Shown in pieces: positions 27,137 to 36,183 of a stretch of 64,000 bases of DNA. Numbering within the stretch: the first letter of the stretch is position 1; each line of letters begins with the position of its first letter. The notes below the pieces were generated by a model. That model saw only the letters and a list, made by a program, of their open reading frames with translations, made no database searches and was not told where the DNA came from. The stretch is from JALYQB01 sp035640155. GTDB lineage: Bacteria > Actinomycetota > Actinomycetes > Mycobacteriales > Pseudonocardiaceae. The stretch covers positions 1-64,000 of the forward strand of contig DASQWR010000223.1 of NCBI GenBank assembly GCA_035640155.1, in the 5' to 3' direction. The translations under genes were made by a program, and so were the position numbers.

Positions 27137-29817
27137 ACGGCTCCCGAGCCGGCGAGCTCGCGGCGCACCGCATCGATGGCGGCAGGGACGCCGGCAGGCT
27201 CGGTACCTCCACCCTGGGCCAGGTCCGGCTTGCCACCGCCCCGGCCGCCGACCGCGGGACCGAGCACGGGCACCAGCTTGCCGGCGCTCAGACCCTGTTC
27301 CCGGGCGGAGGCCGTGGTGGCCACCACGAACGCGACCTTGCCCGCGGGGGGATCAGCGCTGAACAGCACCACCACCCCTGGCCGGTCCCCCAGCCGGGCC
27401 CGGACGTCCAGCGCCAGCCCGCGCAGGTCGTTGCCGCCGACCCCATCGGGCACGGACGCGGCCACCAGCGCGATGCCACCCACCTGCTCGACATCCGCCA
27501 CAAGCGCTGCTGCTGAGGAGAGCACCGCAGCGGCGCGGAGCGCCTCCAGCTCCCGCTCCGCGGCACGCAGTCGCTGCACGGTCGCACCGATGCGGTCGAC
27601 CAGCTCGTCCGGTCGCGCCTTGAACTGCTCGGCAAGCTGTGCGACGAGCACGTGCTCGCGGGCCAGGAAGCGGAAGGCGTCGAGCCCCACCAGCGCCTCG
27701 ACCCGGCGGACCCCGGAACCGATCGACGCCTCGGACAGCAGCTTCACCAGCCCGATCTCAGCGGAGTTGGGCACATGCGTCCCGCCGCACAGCTCCTTGG
27801 AGTAGTCACCGATGGTGACGATCCGGACGGCGTCGCCGTACTTCTCACCGAACATCGCGATCGCGCCGGTGCGCCGCGCCTCCTCCATCGAGGTCACCTC
27901 GGCGGTGATGGCCATCGAGCGCAACAGCACCTCGTTGACCTCGTCCTCGACATCGGTCAGCACGCTTGGTGGCACCGCGCCGGCGGGTGAGGTGAAGTCG
28001 AACCGCAGTCGACCGGGCGCGTTGAGCGAGCCGGCCTGCGCGGCGCTGGCGCCCAGGGCACGGCGGATACCGGAGTGCACCAGGTGCGTCGCGGAGTGTG
28101 CGCGCGCGACCGCCCGGCGACGGGCGACGTCGACCTCGGCGGAGACCGCAGCGTCGAGCCGCACCTCGCCGGCCGTCACCCGCCCGCGGTGCACAGTCAG
28201 GCCCGGCACCGGCGCCTGCACGTCACTGACGTCGACCACGAACCCGTCGCCGACCAGACGCCCGGTGTCGGCCTGTTGCCCGCCGCTCTCGGCGTAGAAC
28301 GGGCTGCGGTCGAGCACGACCTCCACTCCCGTGCCCTCGCCCGCGGCGGGCACCCCGACACCGTCGACGAGCAGGCCGACAACCCGGGCCTCGGCCACAA
28401 GGTCGGTGTAACCGAGGAAGTCGGTGGCACCGTGAGCGTCGAGCACCACCCGGTACTCCCCCAGGTCGCCGTGCCCGGTCTTGCGGGCCGTGGCGTCGGC
28501 CTTGGCCCGGCGGCGCTGCTCGGCCATGAGCTCCGCGAAGCCCTCGGCGTCGACGGTGAACCCGGCCTCGGCGGCCATCTCGAGCGTGAGATCGATCGGG
28601 AACCCGTAGGTGTCGTGCAGCGTGAACGCCTGTTCGCCCGAGAGCTGCGCTCTGCCGGTGGCCAGGGTCCGCTGGACAGCGGTGTCGAAGATCCGCGATC
28701 CGGCCGACAGGGTGGCAAGGAAGGCATCTTCCTCCGCGCGGGCGATCGCGTCGATCCGCTCGAAGTCGGTGACGAGCTCGGGGTAGGTCGGGCCCATGGC
28801 GTCGCGCACCACCGGCACGATGTCGCCGAGGACGGGCTCGGTGACGCCGAGCAGCCGGGTCGAGCGCACGATCCGGCGCAGCAGCCGGCGCAGCACGTAG
28901 CCCCGTCCCTCGTTGCCCGGGGTGACCCCGTCGCCGATGAGCATGACGCCGGTGCGAGCGTGGTCGGCGAGCACCCGGAACCGCACATCGTCGCCTGCGT
29001 CCGCGCCGTAGCGCCGGCCGGACAGCTCCTCGGCTCGGTCGATCAGCGGGCGGAGCAGGTCGGTCTCGTAGACGTTGCCGACGCCCTGCAACAGAAGCGC
29101 GACCCGCTCGATGCCCATCCCGGTGTCGATGTTCTGCGCGGGCAGCGGGCCGAGGACCGGGAAGTCGCTCTTGCCGGGGCCGGTGGACGCGCCGCGCTCA
29201 TCCTGCATGAACACCAGGTTCCAGATCTCCAGGTAGCGGTCCTCGTCCACCACCGGGCCGCCCTCGCGGCCGAACTCCGGGCCGCGGTCGTAGTAGATCT
29301 CCGAGGACGGGCCGCACGGGCCGGGCACGCCCATGGACCAGAAGTTGTCCTCCATGCCCCGGCGCTGGATCCGCTCGGTGGGCACCCCGGCGACGGTGCG
29401 CCACAGCCGCTCGGCCTCGTCGTCGTCGGTGTAGACGGTGACCCAGATGCGGTCCGGATCGAACCCGTAACCGCCACCGTCCCGCGAACCGGTGACCAGT
29501 TTCCAGGCGTGCGCGATCGCGCCCTCCTTGAAGTAGTCGCCGAACGAGAAGTTGCCGGCCATCTGGAAGAAGGTGTTGTGCCTGGTAGTCCTGCCGACCT
29601 CGTCGATGTCCGGGGTGCGCACGCACTTCTGGATCGAGGTCGCGCGCCGGTAGGGCGGCGATGCCTGCCCCAGGAAGTACGGCTTGAACGGCACCATGCC
29701 GGCGTTGACGAACAGCAGGTTCGGGTCATCGAGCAGCAGCGACGCGCTGGGCACCACGGTGTGTCCAGCGCGTTGGAAGTGGGTCAGGAACCGCTGATGG
29801 ATCTCGTGGGTCTGCAC
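27133..29817 (-). CDS. alaS: Alanyl-tRNA synthetase
   Basis: 894 aa. The class II catalytic core shows FVNAGMVPFKPYFLG (motif 1 region), RTTRHNTFFQMAGNFSFGDY (motif 2) and GMGIERVALLLQG (motif 3). The editing domain zinc site is visible as RAHSATHLVHSGIRR (HxxxH) and KELCGGTHVPNS (CxxxH). The C-terminal Ala domain ends in GRGGGKPDLAQGG. GTG 29817 gives VQTHEIHQRFLTHF, matching homologues. A short tandem duplication (gccaaggacat, twice, 29851-29872) lies in the leader; it has no obvious role. Confidence 0.97.
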   Translation of the reverse strand: MQTHEIHQRFLTHFQRAGHTVVPSASLLLDDPNLLFVNAGMVPFKPYFLGQASPPYRRATSIQKCVRTPDIDEVGRTTRHNTFFQMAGNFSFGDYFKEGAIAHAWKLVTGSRDGGGYGFDPDRIWVTVYTDDDEAERLWRTVAGVPTERIQRRGMEDNFWSMGVPGPCGPSSEIYYDRGPEFGREGGPVVDEDRYLEIWNLVFMQDERGASTGPGKSDFPVLGPLPAQNIDTGMGIERVALLLQGVGNVYETDLLRPLIDRAEELSGRRYGADAGDDVRFRVLADHARTGVMLIGDGVTPGNEGRGYVLRRLLRRIVRSTRLLGVTEPVLGDIVPVVRDAMGPTYPELVTDFERIDAIARAEEDAFLATLSAGSRIFDTAVQRTLATGRAQLSGEQAFTLHDTYGFPIDLTLEMAAEAGFTVDAEGFAELMAEQRRRAKADATARKTGHGDLGEYRVVLDAHGATDFLGYTDLVAEARVVGLLVDGVGVPAAGEGTGVEVVLDRSPFYAESGGQQADTGRLVGDGFVVDVSDVQAPVPGLTVHRGRVTAGEVRLDAAVSAEVDVARRRAVARAHSATHLVHSGIRRALGASAAQAGSLNAPGRLRFDFTSPAGAVPPSVLTDVEDEVNEVLLRSMAITAEVTSMEEARRTGAIAMFGEKYGDAVRIVTIGDYSKELCGGTHVPNSAEIGLVKLLSEASIGSGVRRVEALVGLDAFRFLAREHVLVAQLAEQFKARPDELVDRIGATVQRLRAAERELEALRAAAVLSSAAALVADVEQVGGIALVAASVPDGVGGNDLRGLALDVRARLGDRPGVVVLFSADPPAGKVAFVVATTASAREQGLSAGKLVPVLGPAVGGRGGGKPDLAQGGGTEPAGVPAAIDAVRRELAGSGAV

Positions 29818-29911
29818 GGCTGGAGTTCTTCCTCGGCAGTGGCCACATGCGCCAAGGACATGCCAAGGACATGCGGTCGCGGTGGTATGGCGGCACGGAG
29901 GCAGGTTTTCC

Positions 29912-30187
29912 CTAGGGCCGCGCAACCCTCCCACCGTCGATGACGTACGGCGTGGTGTCGATGCCGGTGCGGGCGACCAGGGTGGCACGCAACTCGGCCT
30001 CCCGCTCGGTCATGCCGTCACGCACGTCGGCACCGAACGAGCCGAGAGCAGCGGCCAGCTCGCGAACCGCGTCGCCGACGTTCTCGGCGACGCCGGCCGG
30101 AGTGAGCCGGCGCGCGGCACCCCTCGCTCTACGGGTCGCGGAGACGCCAGCGGCGACCCCGAGGCTGAACCAGAAACTCCGCTTCAC
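29912..30187 (-). CDS. DUF6167 family small protein
   Basis: 91-aa protein starting MKRSFWFSLGVAAGVSATRR, i.e. a single hydrophobic N-terminal segment, then helices (GDAVRELAAALGSFGADVRDGM). It matches the actinobacterial DUF6167 type found between alaS and a DUF948 gene. No function is known; it probably sits at the membrane with the DUF948 protein, whose stop its start overlaps by 4 bp. Confidence 0.8.
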   Translation of the reverse strand: MKRSFWFSLGVAAGVSATRRARGAARRLTPAGVAENVGDAVRELAAALGSFGADVRDGMTEREAELRATLVARTGIDTTPYVIDGGRVARP

Positions 30188-30606
30188 CGACGGCCTCCTA
30201 TCCGGGGCCGGCGCCGAGCGGGCCGCGTGAACGAGGCGTCCGGCGCTTTGGCCTTCTTCTGACGGCGGCGCTGCACCGCCTTGTTCAACCCGTAGGACAG
30301 CGCTGCGACGCGGACCAGTGGGCCGCCCAGGGTGGCCGTGAACAGCGAGGTCAGCGCCGAGACGTTGCCCGTCACCGAACGTGCGTTGGCCGAGATGCCG
30401 TCGAATCGCTCGAGCTGGGTGTTGACGTGGGTGAGGGTGGTGTTGGCGCCGGAGAGCAGCGGGTCGCTGCTCTCGTGTGCCTTGCGGATCGCCACCGTCG
30501 CCTCGTCCAGGGTGCGTCCGAGCTTGATCAGCGGCACGGCCAGCAGCAGCACCAGTAGCACGAATGCACCGGCGGCGATGATCGCGGCGATCTGTCCTGC
30601 CGACAC
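30184..30606 (-). CDS. DUF948 family membrane protein
   Basis: 140 aa with one N-terminal TM helix (IAAIIAAGAFVLLVLLLAVP, about 5-25), then a long amphipathic helix (TLDEATVAIRKAHESSDPLL, NTTLTHVNTQLERFDGI) as in DUF948 proteins, and an Arg/Lys-rich C-terminal tail. The function is unknown. It overlaps the DUF6167 gene and stands upstream of alaS on the same strand. Confidence 0.82.
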   Translation of the reverse strand: MSAGQIAAIIAAGAFVLLVLLLAVPLIKLGRTLDEATVAIRKAHESSDPLLSGANTTLTHVNTQLERFDGISANARSVTGNVSALTSLFTATLGGPLVRVAALSYGLNKAVQRRRQKKAKAPDASFTRPARRRPRIGGRR

Positions 30607-30742
30607 GTACCCCTCCTCGCTTCGGGAACCAGCGCGGCCGAACCTGCTCGTCGCGCCCGTGGCGGGCGAATCAGCGTACCGCGCGGGCAGAGTACAGCGC
30701 GGCGGGCGGTCTGCCCTCCGGTGGGCCGGTGCGCGACGAGGC

Positions 30743-31918
30743 TCAGCGCAGCGCCGGGTACGGTGGCAACGCCACCCCGCTCACGTCGAAGCGGTCGCGC
30801 AATGCCGCGGCGACTGTTGCGGCATGCTCGGCCAGTGCGGTGCGTCCGGTCGCGGCCGCGTCCTCGGCGAGGCCCTCCCACCGGTCCACCAGCGCGGGCG
30901 CGTACCGGCGAAGATCAGGGGCCGAGAGCACCCGCCAGGTGCTCAACCAGGTCCACAGCAGCTGCCCGTCGAGCACCAACCCGGCTGAGGCGGCCCGGTC
31001 CCCGAGCTCCGGCCACAGCGCGGCCACCTCGGCGTGCCAGGCCGAGAGCATCGCCTGGGACAGGCGGCGCGGGATGGCGTAGCCCGACCACGAAGACGGC
31101 ATCGGAGCGCGCAGCTGGGCCGCGTCGAGCAGTGCGGTTCGGAAGCCGCCGGACTCGAAGTCGATGAACCGCACCGTGCGCCCGACGACCACGGCGTTGT
31201 CCGGGCCGAGGTCGGCCGGGCTGTACGCCCGGTAGTGTCGGCTGGCGAGCAGCTCGGCGGCGCGGCAAGCGTCGGCGCGCATCTCGGCGGGCGTGGCGAC
31301 GCCCAGCGCAGTACCGAGCAGATCCGGAAGCCTCGTCACGGCGGTGCGACCCTGCTCCCGGACGGGGTCGGGGGTGCCGTGCTCGCCGAGCCGGCGCAGC
31401 AGCGCGGCGAAGTCGGCCTCCCGGCCCGAGGTGGCGGCGTGCAGGCGGCCCAGGGCGCGTGCCCAGTCCAGCAGCGCCCGCACGGCCTGTGTCGACTCCC
31501 CCCGCATCAGCGTGCCGGCCAGGGTGGCAGAGCGCCCGAGGTCCTCCAGCACCAGCAACCGCCGGCCGGCATCGGAGGCGATCAGGGCGGGTCCGGGTCG
31601 GTGATCCGGGTGCAGCGCGGTGAACAGCTGGCAGCTGGCCGCCTCGCGGGCGAAGGGGTCCCCGCAGTCCTCCGGGACCGCAGCGGTGGTGTGCTTGACC
31701 ACGAGCGTGCGCGGCAGGGAGAACGGGTTGCGGGCCACCCGGACGCGGAGCACCATCGATCGGACGCTGCCGCCGAGGTCCTCCGGGTCGGCGAGTTCTA
31801 CCTGGGCACCCATCCGGTCGGTGAGCAGACCCTCCGCCGCCCGCACCGTCTCCCACACATCGGGTCGGCCGGCCGAGCCGTCAGGATGGGGCAGGAGATC
31901 CGCGAGGTCGGTGGTCAT
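30743..31918 (-). CDS. Aminoglycoside phosphotransferase-like kinase
   Basis: 391-aa APH/choline-kinase fold protein. Visible kinase features: VLRVRVARNPFSLPRTLVVK (lysine strand), LLVLEDLG hinge, YSPADLGPDNAVV (Brenner-type catalytic loop, Asp and Asn kept but HxD His replaced by Ser) and VRFIDFESGGF (DFE metal motif). The substrate is unknown; resistance is not implied. ATG 31918 is 11 bp downstream of the aspS stop, so it is probably expressed with aspS. The upstream open frame is antisense-phase aspS. Confidence 0.75.
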   Translation of the reverse strand: MTTDLADLLPHPDGSAGRPDVWETVRAAEGLLTDRMGAQVELADPEDLGGSVRSMVLRVRVARNPFSLPRTLVVKHTTAAVPEDCGDPFAREAASCQLFTALHPDHRPGPALIASDAGRRLLVLEDLGRSATLAGTLMRGESTQAVRALLDWARALGRLHAATSGREADFAALLRRLGEHGTPDPVREQGRTAVTRLPDLLGTALGVATPAEMRADACRAAELLASRHYRAYSPADLGPDNAVVVGRTVRFIDFESGGFRTALLDAAQLRAPMPSSWSGYAIPRRLSQAMLSAWHAEVAALWPELGDRAASAGLVLDGQLLWTWLSTWRVLSAPDLRRYAPALVDRWEGLAEDAAATGRTALAEHAATVAAALRDRFDVSGVALPPYPALR

Positions 31919-31929
31919 CGCGGCCGAGC

Positions 31930-33711
31930 CTAGCGGTCCGGGCCGCCGCGGGGGGATCTCAATGGGGTGTCCACGCCAGCCTCGGCACGCTGAGCAGCCG
32001 TGATCGGGGCGGGCGCGCCGGTCAGCGGATCGAGGCCGCCGCCGGACTTCGGGAACGCGATGACGTCGCGCAGCGACGCCGCACCGGCGAGCAGCATGCA
32101 GATCCGGTCCCAGCCGAACGCGATGCCGCCATGGGGCGGAGGGCCGTACTGGAAGGCGTCGAGCAGGAAGCCGAACTTCTCCTGCGCCTCCTGCTCGCCG
32201 AGGCCCATCACGGCGAACACCCGCTGCTGCAGGTCGGCGCGGTGGATCCGGATCGAGCCGCCACCGATCTCGTTGCCGTTGCACACGATGTCGTAGGCGT
32301 AGGCCAGCGCCGCCCCTGGGTCCTCCTCGAACCGGTCGATCCACTCCGGGGTCGGCGAGGTGAAGGCGTGATGCACGGCGGTCCAGCGTCCGGAGCCGAC
32401 CGCGACGTCGTCGGTCCGGTCCACCGGCTCGAACAGCGGGGCGTCCACCACCCACACGAATGACCAGGCCGACTCGTCGATGAGCCCGCACCTGCGCCCG
32501 ATCTCCACCCGGGCCGCGCCGAGCAGCGCCCGCGCGTCCGAAGGGTGATCGGCGGCGAAGAACACACAGTCACCGGGCTCCGCCCCGGCAACCTTCGCGA
32601 GGCCCTCCCGCTCGTGGTCGGCAAGGTTCTTCGCGACCGGCCCGCCGAGCGTGCCGTCCGCCCCGACAGTGACGTACGCGAGCCCGCGGGCGCCGCGCTG
32701 CTTGGCCCACTCCTGCCAGGCGTCGAACTGCCGCCGCGGCTGGTCGGCGCCGCCGGGCATCACGACCGCACCCACGTAGGGGGCCTGGAACACCCGGAAC
32801 GGGGTCTCAGCGAAGAACGAGGTGAGCTCGGTCAGCTCCAGGTCCACCCGCAGGTCGGGCTTGTCGGTGCCGTAGCGCGCCATCGCGTCGGCGTAGCTGA
32901 TCCGCAGGATCGGGGTCGGGATCGCGTACCCGGCGAGCTCGGCCCACAGCGCCACCACGATGCGCTCGCCCAGCGCGATCACGTCGTCCTGGTCGACGAA
33001 GCTCATCTCGATGTCGAGCTGGGTGAACTCCGGCTGGCGGTCGGCGCGGAAGTCCTCGTCCCGGTAGCAGCGGGCGATCTGGTAGTACCGCTCGAGCCCG
33101 GCGACCATGAGGAGCTGCTTGAACAGCTGCGGCGACTGCGGCAGCGCGTACCAGGACCCGGGCTGCAGCCGGGCGGGCACCAGGAAGTCACGGGCCCCCT
33201 CCGGGGTCGACTTCGTCAGGGTCGGGGTCTCCACCTCGACGAAGTCCTCGTCGTGCAGCACGCTGCGCGCCACCCGGTTGGCCTCGCTGCGCATCCGCAT
33301 CGCCGCGGCCGGACGGGTGCGGCGCAGGTCGAGGTAGCGGTGCCGCAGCCGGGTCTCCTCTCCCACCTCGAGGTGCTCGTCCAGCGGGAACGGCAGTGGC
33401 GCCGCCTCGCTCAGCACCTCCAACGCGGAGGCGGTGACCTCGATGCTGCCCGTCACCAGGTCGGGGTTCTCGTTGCCCGCCGGACGCTGCCCCACTGTGC
33501 CGATCACCTGGATGCAGTACTCGGCGCGCAGCCGGTGTGCGGCCTCGGCCATCTCACCCTCGCGGAACACCACCTGCGCGATCCCCGACGCGTCCCGGAG
33601 ATCGATGAAGATCACCCCTCCGTGGTCGCGGCGGCGGGCGACCCACCCGGCGAGGGTGACGGTCTGCCCGGCGTGCTCGGCACGCAGCGAGCCGGCGGAA
33701 TGGGTGCGCAT
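31930..33711 (-). CDS. aspS: Aspartyl-tRNA synthetase, probably non-discriminating
   Basis: 593-aa bacterial-type AspRS with N-terminal OB fold (TLAGWVARRRDHGGVIFIDL), motif 2 (YYQIARCYRDEDFRADRQPE), the GAD insertion, and motif 3 (GIAFGWDRICMLLAG). H30 in RRDHGG corresponds to the residue that is Leu in discriminating E. coli AspRS and His in enzymes that also charge tRNA-Asn, so Asp-tRNA-Asn followed by GatCAB amidation is predicted. ATG 33711; a GTG one codon upstream is possible. Confidence 0.96.
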   Translation of the reverse strand: MRTHSAGSLRAEHAGQTVTLAGWVARRRDHGGVIFIDLRDASGIAQVVFREGEMAEAAHRLRAEYCIQVIGTVGQRPAGNENPDLVTGSIEVTASALEVLSEAAPLPFPLDEHLEVGEETRLRHRYLDLRRTRPAAAMRMRSEANRVARSVLHDEDFVEVETPTLTKSTPEGARDFLVPARLQPGSWYALPQSPQLFKQLLMVAGLERYYQIARCYRDEDFRADRQPEFTQLDIEMSFVDQDDVIALGERIVVALWAELAGYAIPTPILRISYADAMARYGTDKPDLRVDLELTELTSFFAETPFRVFQAPYVGAVVMPGGADQPRRQFDAWQEWAKQRGARGLAYVTVGADGTLGGPVAKNLADHEREGLAKVAGAEPGDCVFFAADHPSDARALLGAARVEIGRRCGLIDESAWSFVWVVDAPLFEPVDRTDDVAVGSGRWTAVHHAFTSPTPEWIDRFEEDPGAALAYAYDIVCNGNEIGGGSIRIHRADLQQRVFAVMGLGEQEAQEKFGFLLDAFQYGPPPHGGIAFGWDRICMLLAGAASLRDVIAFPKSGGGLDPLTGAPAPITAAQRAEAGVDTPLRSPRGGPDR

Positions 33712-33874
33712 CACGGGCGCGGGCTCCTCGATCTCCCGATGACGGAACCTCCTGAGGCTAATCGTGTCTCCGGCCGCTTCTCCACCCGCCTTTAGCAGCG
33801 TGCGTAGCACAGGAGCTCTGGGGCGGCGGCCGTGACCGGGCCGATGGCCAGCGAGGCTCGCGATGTCGCGACTG

Positions 33875-33901
33875 GTGACGCTACACCCACCTGGGTATCA
33901 C
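33875..33901 (+). promoter_or_regulatory. Secondary GlnR-like half-site array
   Basis: GTGAC-n6-CCCAC-n6-ATCAC (33875-33901): three 5-mers at 11-bp spacing upstream of the better box at 33917. The first matches the GlnR a-site; the others are partial. Confidence 0.3.
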
Positions 33902-33916
33902 CCAAACCGGTGATAT

Positions 33917-33954
33917 GTAACACTGCCGACCCAGACGTGCAACGTTCCCGTCAC
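33917..33954 (+). promoter_or_regulatory. Candidate GlnR box upstream of urtABCDE
   Basis: GTAAC-n6-GACCC-n6-GCAAC-n6-GTCAC. The actinobacterial GlnR consensus is gTnAC-n6-GaAAC repeated with 6-bp spacing; the first a-site is perfect, the second a-site is 4/5, and the b-sites are weaker. The position 79-116 bp before the urtA ATG suits activation under nitrogen limitation, as known for urea transport genes in actinobacteria. Confidence 0.5.
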
Positions 33955-34032
33955 ACCTCGTTCGTACCGTATGCCCGAGGAAGCCACCGTTAACTGACTT
34001 GTCCTGCTGATCCTGGCGCGAAAGGAATCGCT

Positions 34033-35286
34033 ATGGTCGCATTGCGAACCCGGGCGCGTGTGGTGCGGGCAGCCGCCGTCCTGACGATTGCGGTACTCGT
34101 ATCGGCCGGCTGCGGTAGTCGGGTGGGGGATTCCGGGGCGAGTGCGACGTCCTGCGTTGATACCTCCGGTAGCTCAGTGAAAATCGGGTTTTTGAACTCG
34201 CTGTCCGGCACCATGGCGATCAGTGAGAAGACTGTGAACGACTCGTTGATCCTGGCCGCCGAGCAGATCAATGCCGGTGGGGGTGTGCTCGGCAAGAAGT
34301 TGGAGATCGTGACCGAAGACGGGGCGTCCGAACCCACGATCTTCGCCGAGAAGGCCACCAAGCTGATCAGTTCTGACTGCGTGGCGGCGGTGTTCGGCGG
34401 CTGGACGTCGTCATCCCGCAAGGCGATGCTTCCCGTGTTCGAAGGCGCCAACTCACTGCTGTTCTACCCGGTGCAGTACGAAGGCCTCGAGGCGTCGCCC
34501 AACATCTTCTACACCGGGGCGACGACGAACCAGCAGATTATTCCTGCCCTCGACTACCTGAAGCAAAAAGGCATCAAATCGCTGTTCCTGGTGGGCTCCG
34601 ACTACGTCTTCCCACGCACCGCGAACAAGGAGATCAAGGCGTACGCCAAGGCCAACGGTATCGAGGTGAAGGGCGAGGAATACGCGCCGCTGGGTCACAC
34701 CGACTTCACGACGATCGTCAACAAGGTGCGCTCGGCCGGGGCCGGCGCGGTGTTCAACACGCTCAACGGTGACTCGAATGTGGCGTTCTTCAAGGAGTAC
34801 CGCAACGCTGGTCTGACCGCGGACGCGATGCCGGTGGTGTCGGTGTCGATCGCCGAGGAGGAGGTCGGCGGCATCGGCGTGGACAACCTGGTGGGCCAGC
34901 TGACTGCCTGGAACTACTACCAGACCATCGACTCGCCGCGGAACAGGGCCTTCGTGCAGGATTTCAAGGCCAAGTACGGCCAGAACCGAGTGACCTCAGA
35001 TCCGATGGAGGCGGCGTACACGTCACTGTTCCTGTGGAAGGCGATCGTGGAGAAGGCACAGTCCTTCGAGACGGACGACGTCCGCAACTCGGCAGGCGGG
35101 GTGAGCTATGACGCCCCGGAGGGGATCGTGACGGTCAATGGCGAGAATCACCACATCGCCAAGACGGCACTGATCGGCCGGGTCGGTCCGGACGGGCTGA
35201 TCTACACCGAATGGAGTTCCGGTGCCCCGGTCGAGCCGGATCCCTTCCTCAGAACCTACGACTGGGCGAAGGGCCTCACCGGCTGA
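34033..35286 (+). CDS. urtA: Urea ABC transporter substrate-binding lipoprotein
   Basis: 417-aa exported lipoprotein: basic N-terminus, hydrophobic segment and lipobox VSAGC with C27 as the lipidated residue. The mature part is a Peripla_BP_5 fold with IGFLNSLSGTMAISEKTVND, FYPVQYEGLEASPNIFYTGA and LTAWNYYQTIDSPRN, all diagnostic for UrtA and not for leucine-binding LivJ. It binds urea (or short amides) outside the membrane and delivers it to UrtBC. Strong SD (AAAGGA) before ATG 34033. First gene of urtABCDE. Confidence 0.94.
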   Translation: MVALRTRARVVRAAAVLTIAVLVSAGCGSRVGDSGASATSCVDTSGSSVKIGFLNSLSGTMAISEKTVNDSLILAAEQINAGGGVLGKKLEIVTEDGASEPTIFAEKATKLISSDCVAAVFGGWTSSSRKAMLPVFEGANSLLFYPVQYEGLEASPNIFYTGATTNQQIIPALDYLKQKGIKSLFLVGSDYVFPRTANKEIKAYAKANGIEVKGEEYAPLGHTDFTTIVNKVRSAGAGAVFNTLNGDSNVAFFKEYRNAGLTADAMPVVSVSIAEEEVGGIGVDNLVGQLTAWNYYQTIDSPRNRAFVQDFKAKYGQNRVTSDPMEAAYTSLFLWKAIVEKAQSFETDDVRNSAGGVSYDAPEGIVTVNGENHHIAKTALIGRVGPDGLIYTEWSSGAPVEPDPFLRTYDWAKGLTG

Positions 35287-35298
35287 AAGGACACCGGC

Positions 35299-36183
35299 AT
35301 GCAAGCCCTGTTCAACCAGCTGGTGGCCGGCCTCTCGCTGGGCTCGGTGCTGTTGCTCGCCGCCCTCGGGCTGGCCCTGACGTTCGGTCAGATGGGCGTG
35401 ATCAACATGGCTCACGGCGAGTTCATGATGGCGGGCGCCTATACGGCCTTCGTCGCCCAGGGCTTCATCGCCGACGCTGGGATCTCGTTGCTGCTGGCCG
35501 TTCCACTCGGCTTCCTGATAGGTGGGTTGATGGGCGTGATCCTGGAGGCCACCTTGATCCGCCAGATGTACCACCGCCCGTTGGACACCCTCCTGGTGAC
35601 CTGGGGGGTGGCGCTGATCTTGCAACAGGCGGCCCGCGATATCTTCGGGGCGCCGAACGTCGAGGTGCGTGCCCCGGGCTGGCTGTCCGGAAGCGTCGAC
35701 CTCGGCGTCATCCAGTTGCCGGCGGCCCGACTGTTCATCCTGGCGCTGGCAGTAGCCGCCGTCGTCGGCCTGTCGCTGCTGCTGAAGGCAACGCCGCTGG
35801 GACGCCGGATCCGCGCCGTCGTGCAGAATCGTGACCTGGCCGAGACGGCCGGCGTCTCCACCAGGAGTACCGACCGGCTCACGTTCTTCATCGGCTCCGG
35901 TCTGGCGGGGATCGCCGGTGTGGCGCTCACCCTGCTCGGCTCCACCGGCCCCACCCTGGGCACCAGCTACATCGTCGACGCTTTCCTGGTCGTGGTGGCG
36001 GGCGGCATCGGACAGATCAGGGGCGCGGTAATCGCGGCTTTCGGGCTCGGTCTGCTGCAGGCCACGTTCGAGTACTCCACCACGGCCAGCATTGCGAAGG
36101 TCATGGTATTCGTGGTGATCGTCGTCTTCCTGCAGATCCGGCCACAGGGCATCTTCAGCCTCCGGACCAGGAGCCTGGCATGA
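35299..36183 (+). CDS. urtB: Urea ABC transporter permease UrtB
   Basis: 294-aa LivH-type permease with about eight hydrophobic segments; FGQMGVINMAHGEFMMAGAY near residues 32-51 is the UrtB/LivH signature, followed by LDTLLVTWGVALILQQAARD and GGIGQIRGAVIAAFGLG near the end. It is shorter than many UrtB proteins because it lacks the N-terminal periplasmic extension. It starts 12 bp after urtA; its stop overlaps urtC by 4 bp. Confidence 0.92.
   Translation: MQALFNQLVAGLSLGSVLLLAALGLALTFGQMGVINMAHGEFMMAGAYTAFVAQGFIADAGISLLLAVPLGFLIGGLMGVILEATLIRQMYHRPLDTLLVTWGVALILQQAARDIFGAPNVEVRAPGWLSGSVDLGVIQLPAARLFILALAVAAVVGLSLLLKATPLGRRIRAVVQNRDLAETAGVSTRSTDRLTFFIGSGLAGIAGVALTLLGSTGPTLGTSYIVDAFLVVVAGGIGQIRGAVIAAFGLGLLQATFEYSTTASIAKVMVFVVIVVFLQIRPQGIFSLRTRSLA

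Larger units (their letters stand above)
33712..34032. other. Divergent regulatory region between aspS and urtA (321 bp)
   Basis: No gene seen. It holds the upstream sequence of aspS and, on the urtA side, two arrays of 5-mers at 11-bp spacing that resemble GlnR boxes (listed separately), about 80-155 bp before the urtA ATG, which has an AAAGGAA ribosome-binding site. Confidence 0.6.
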
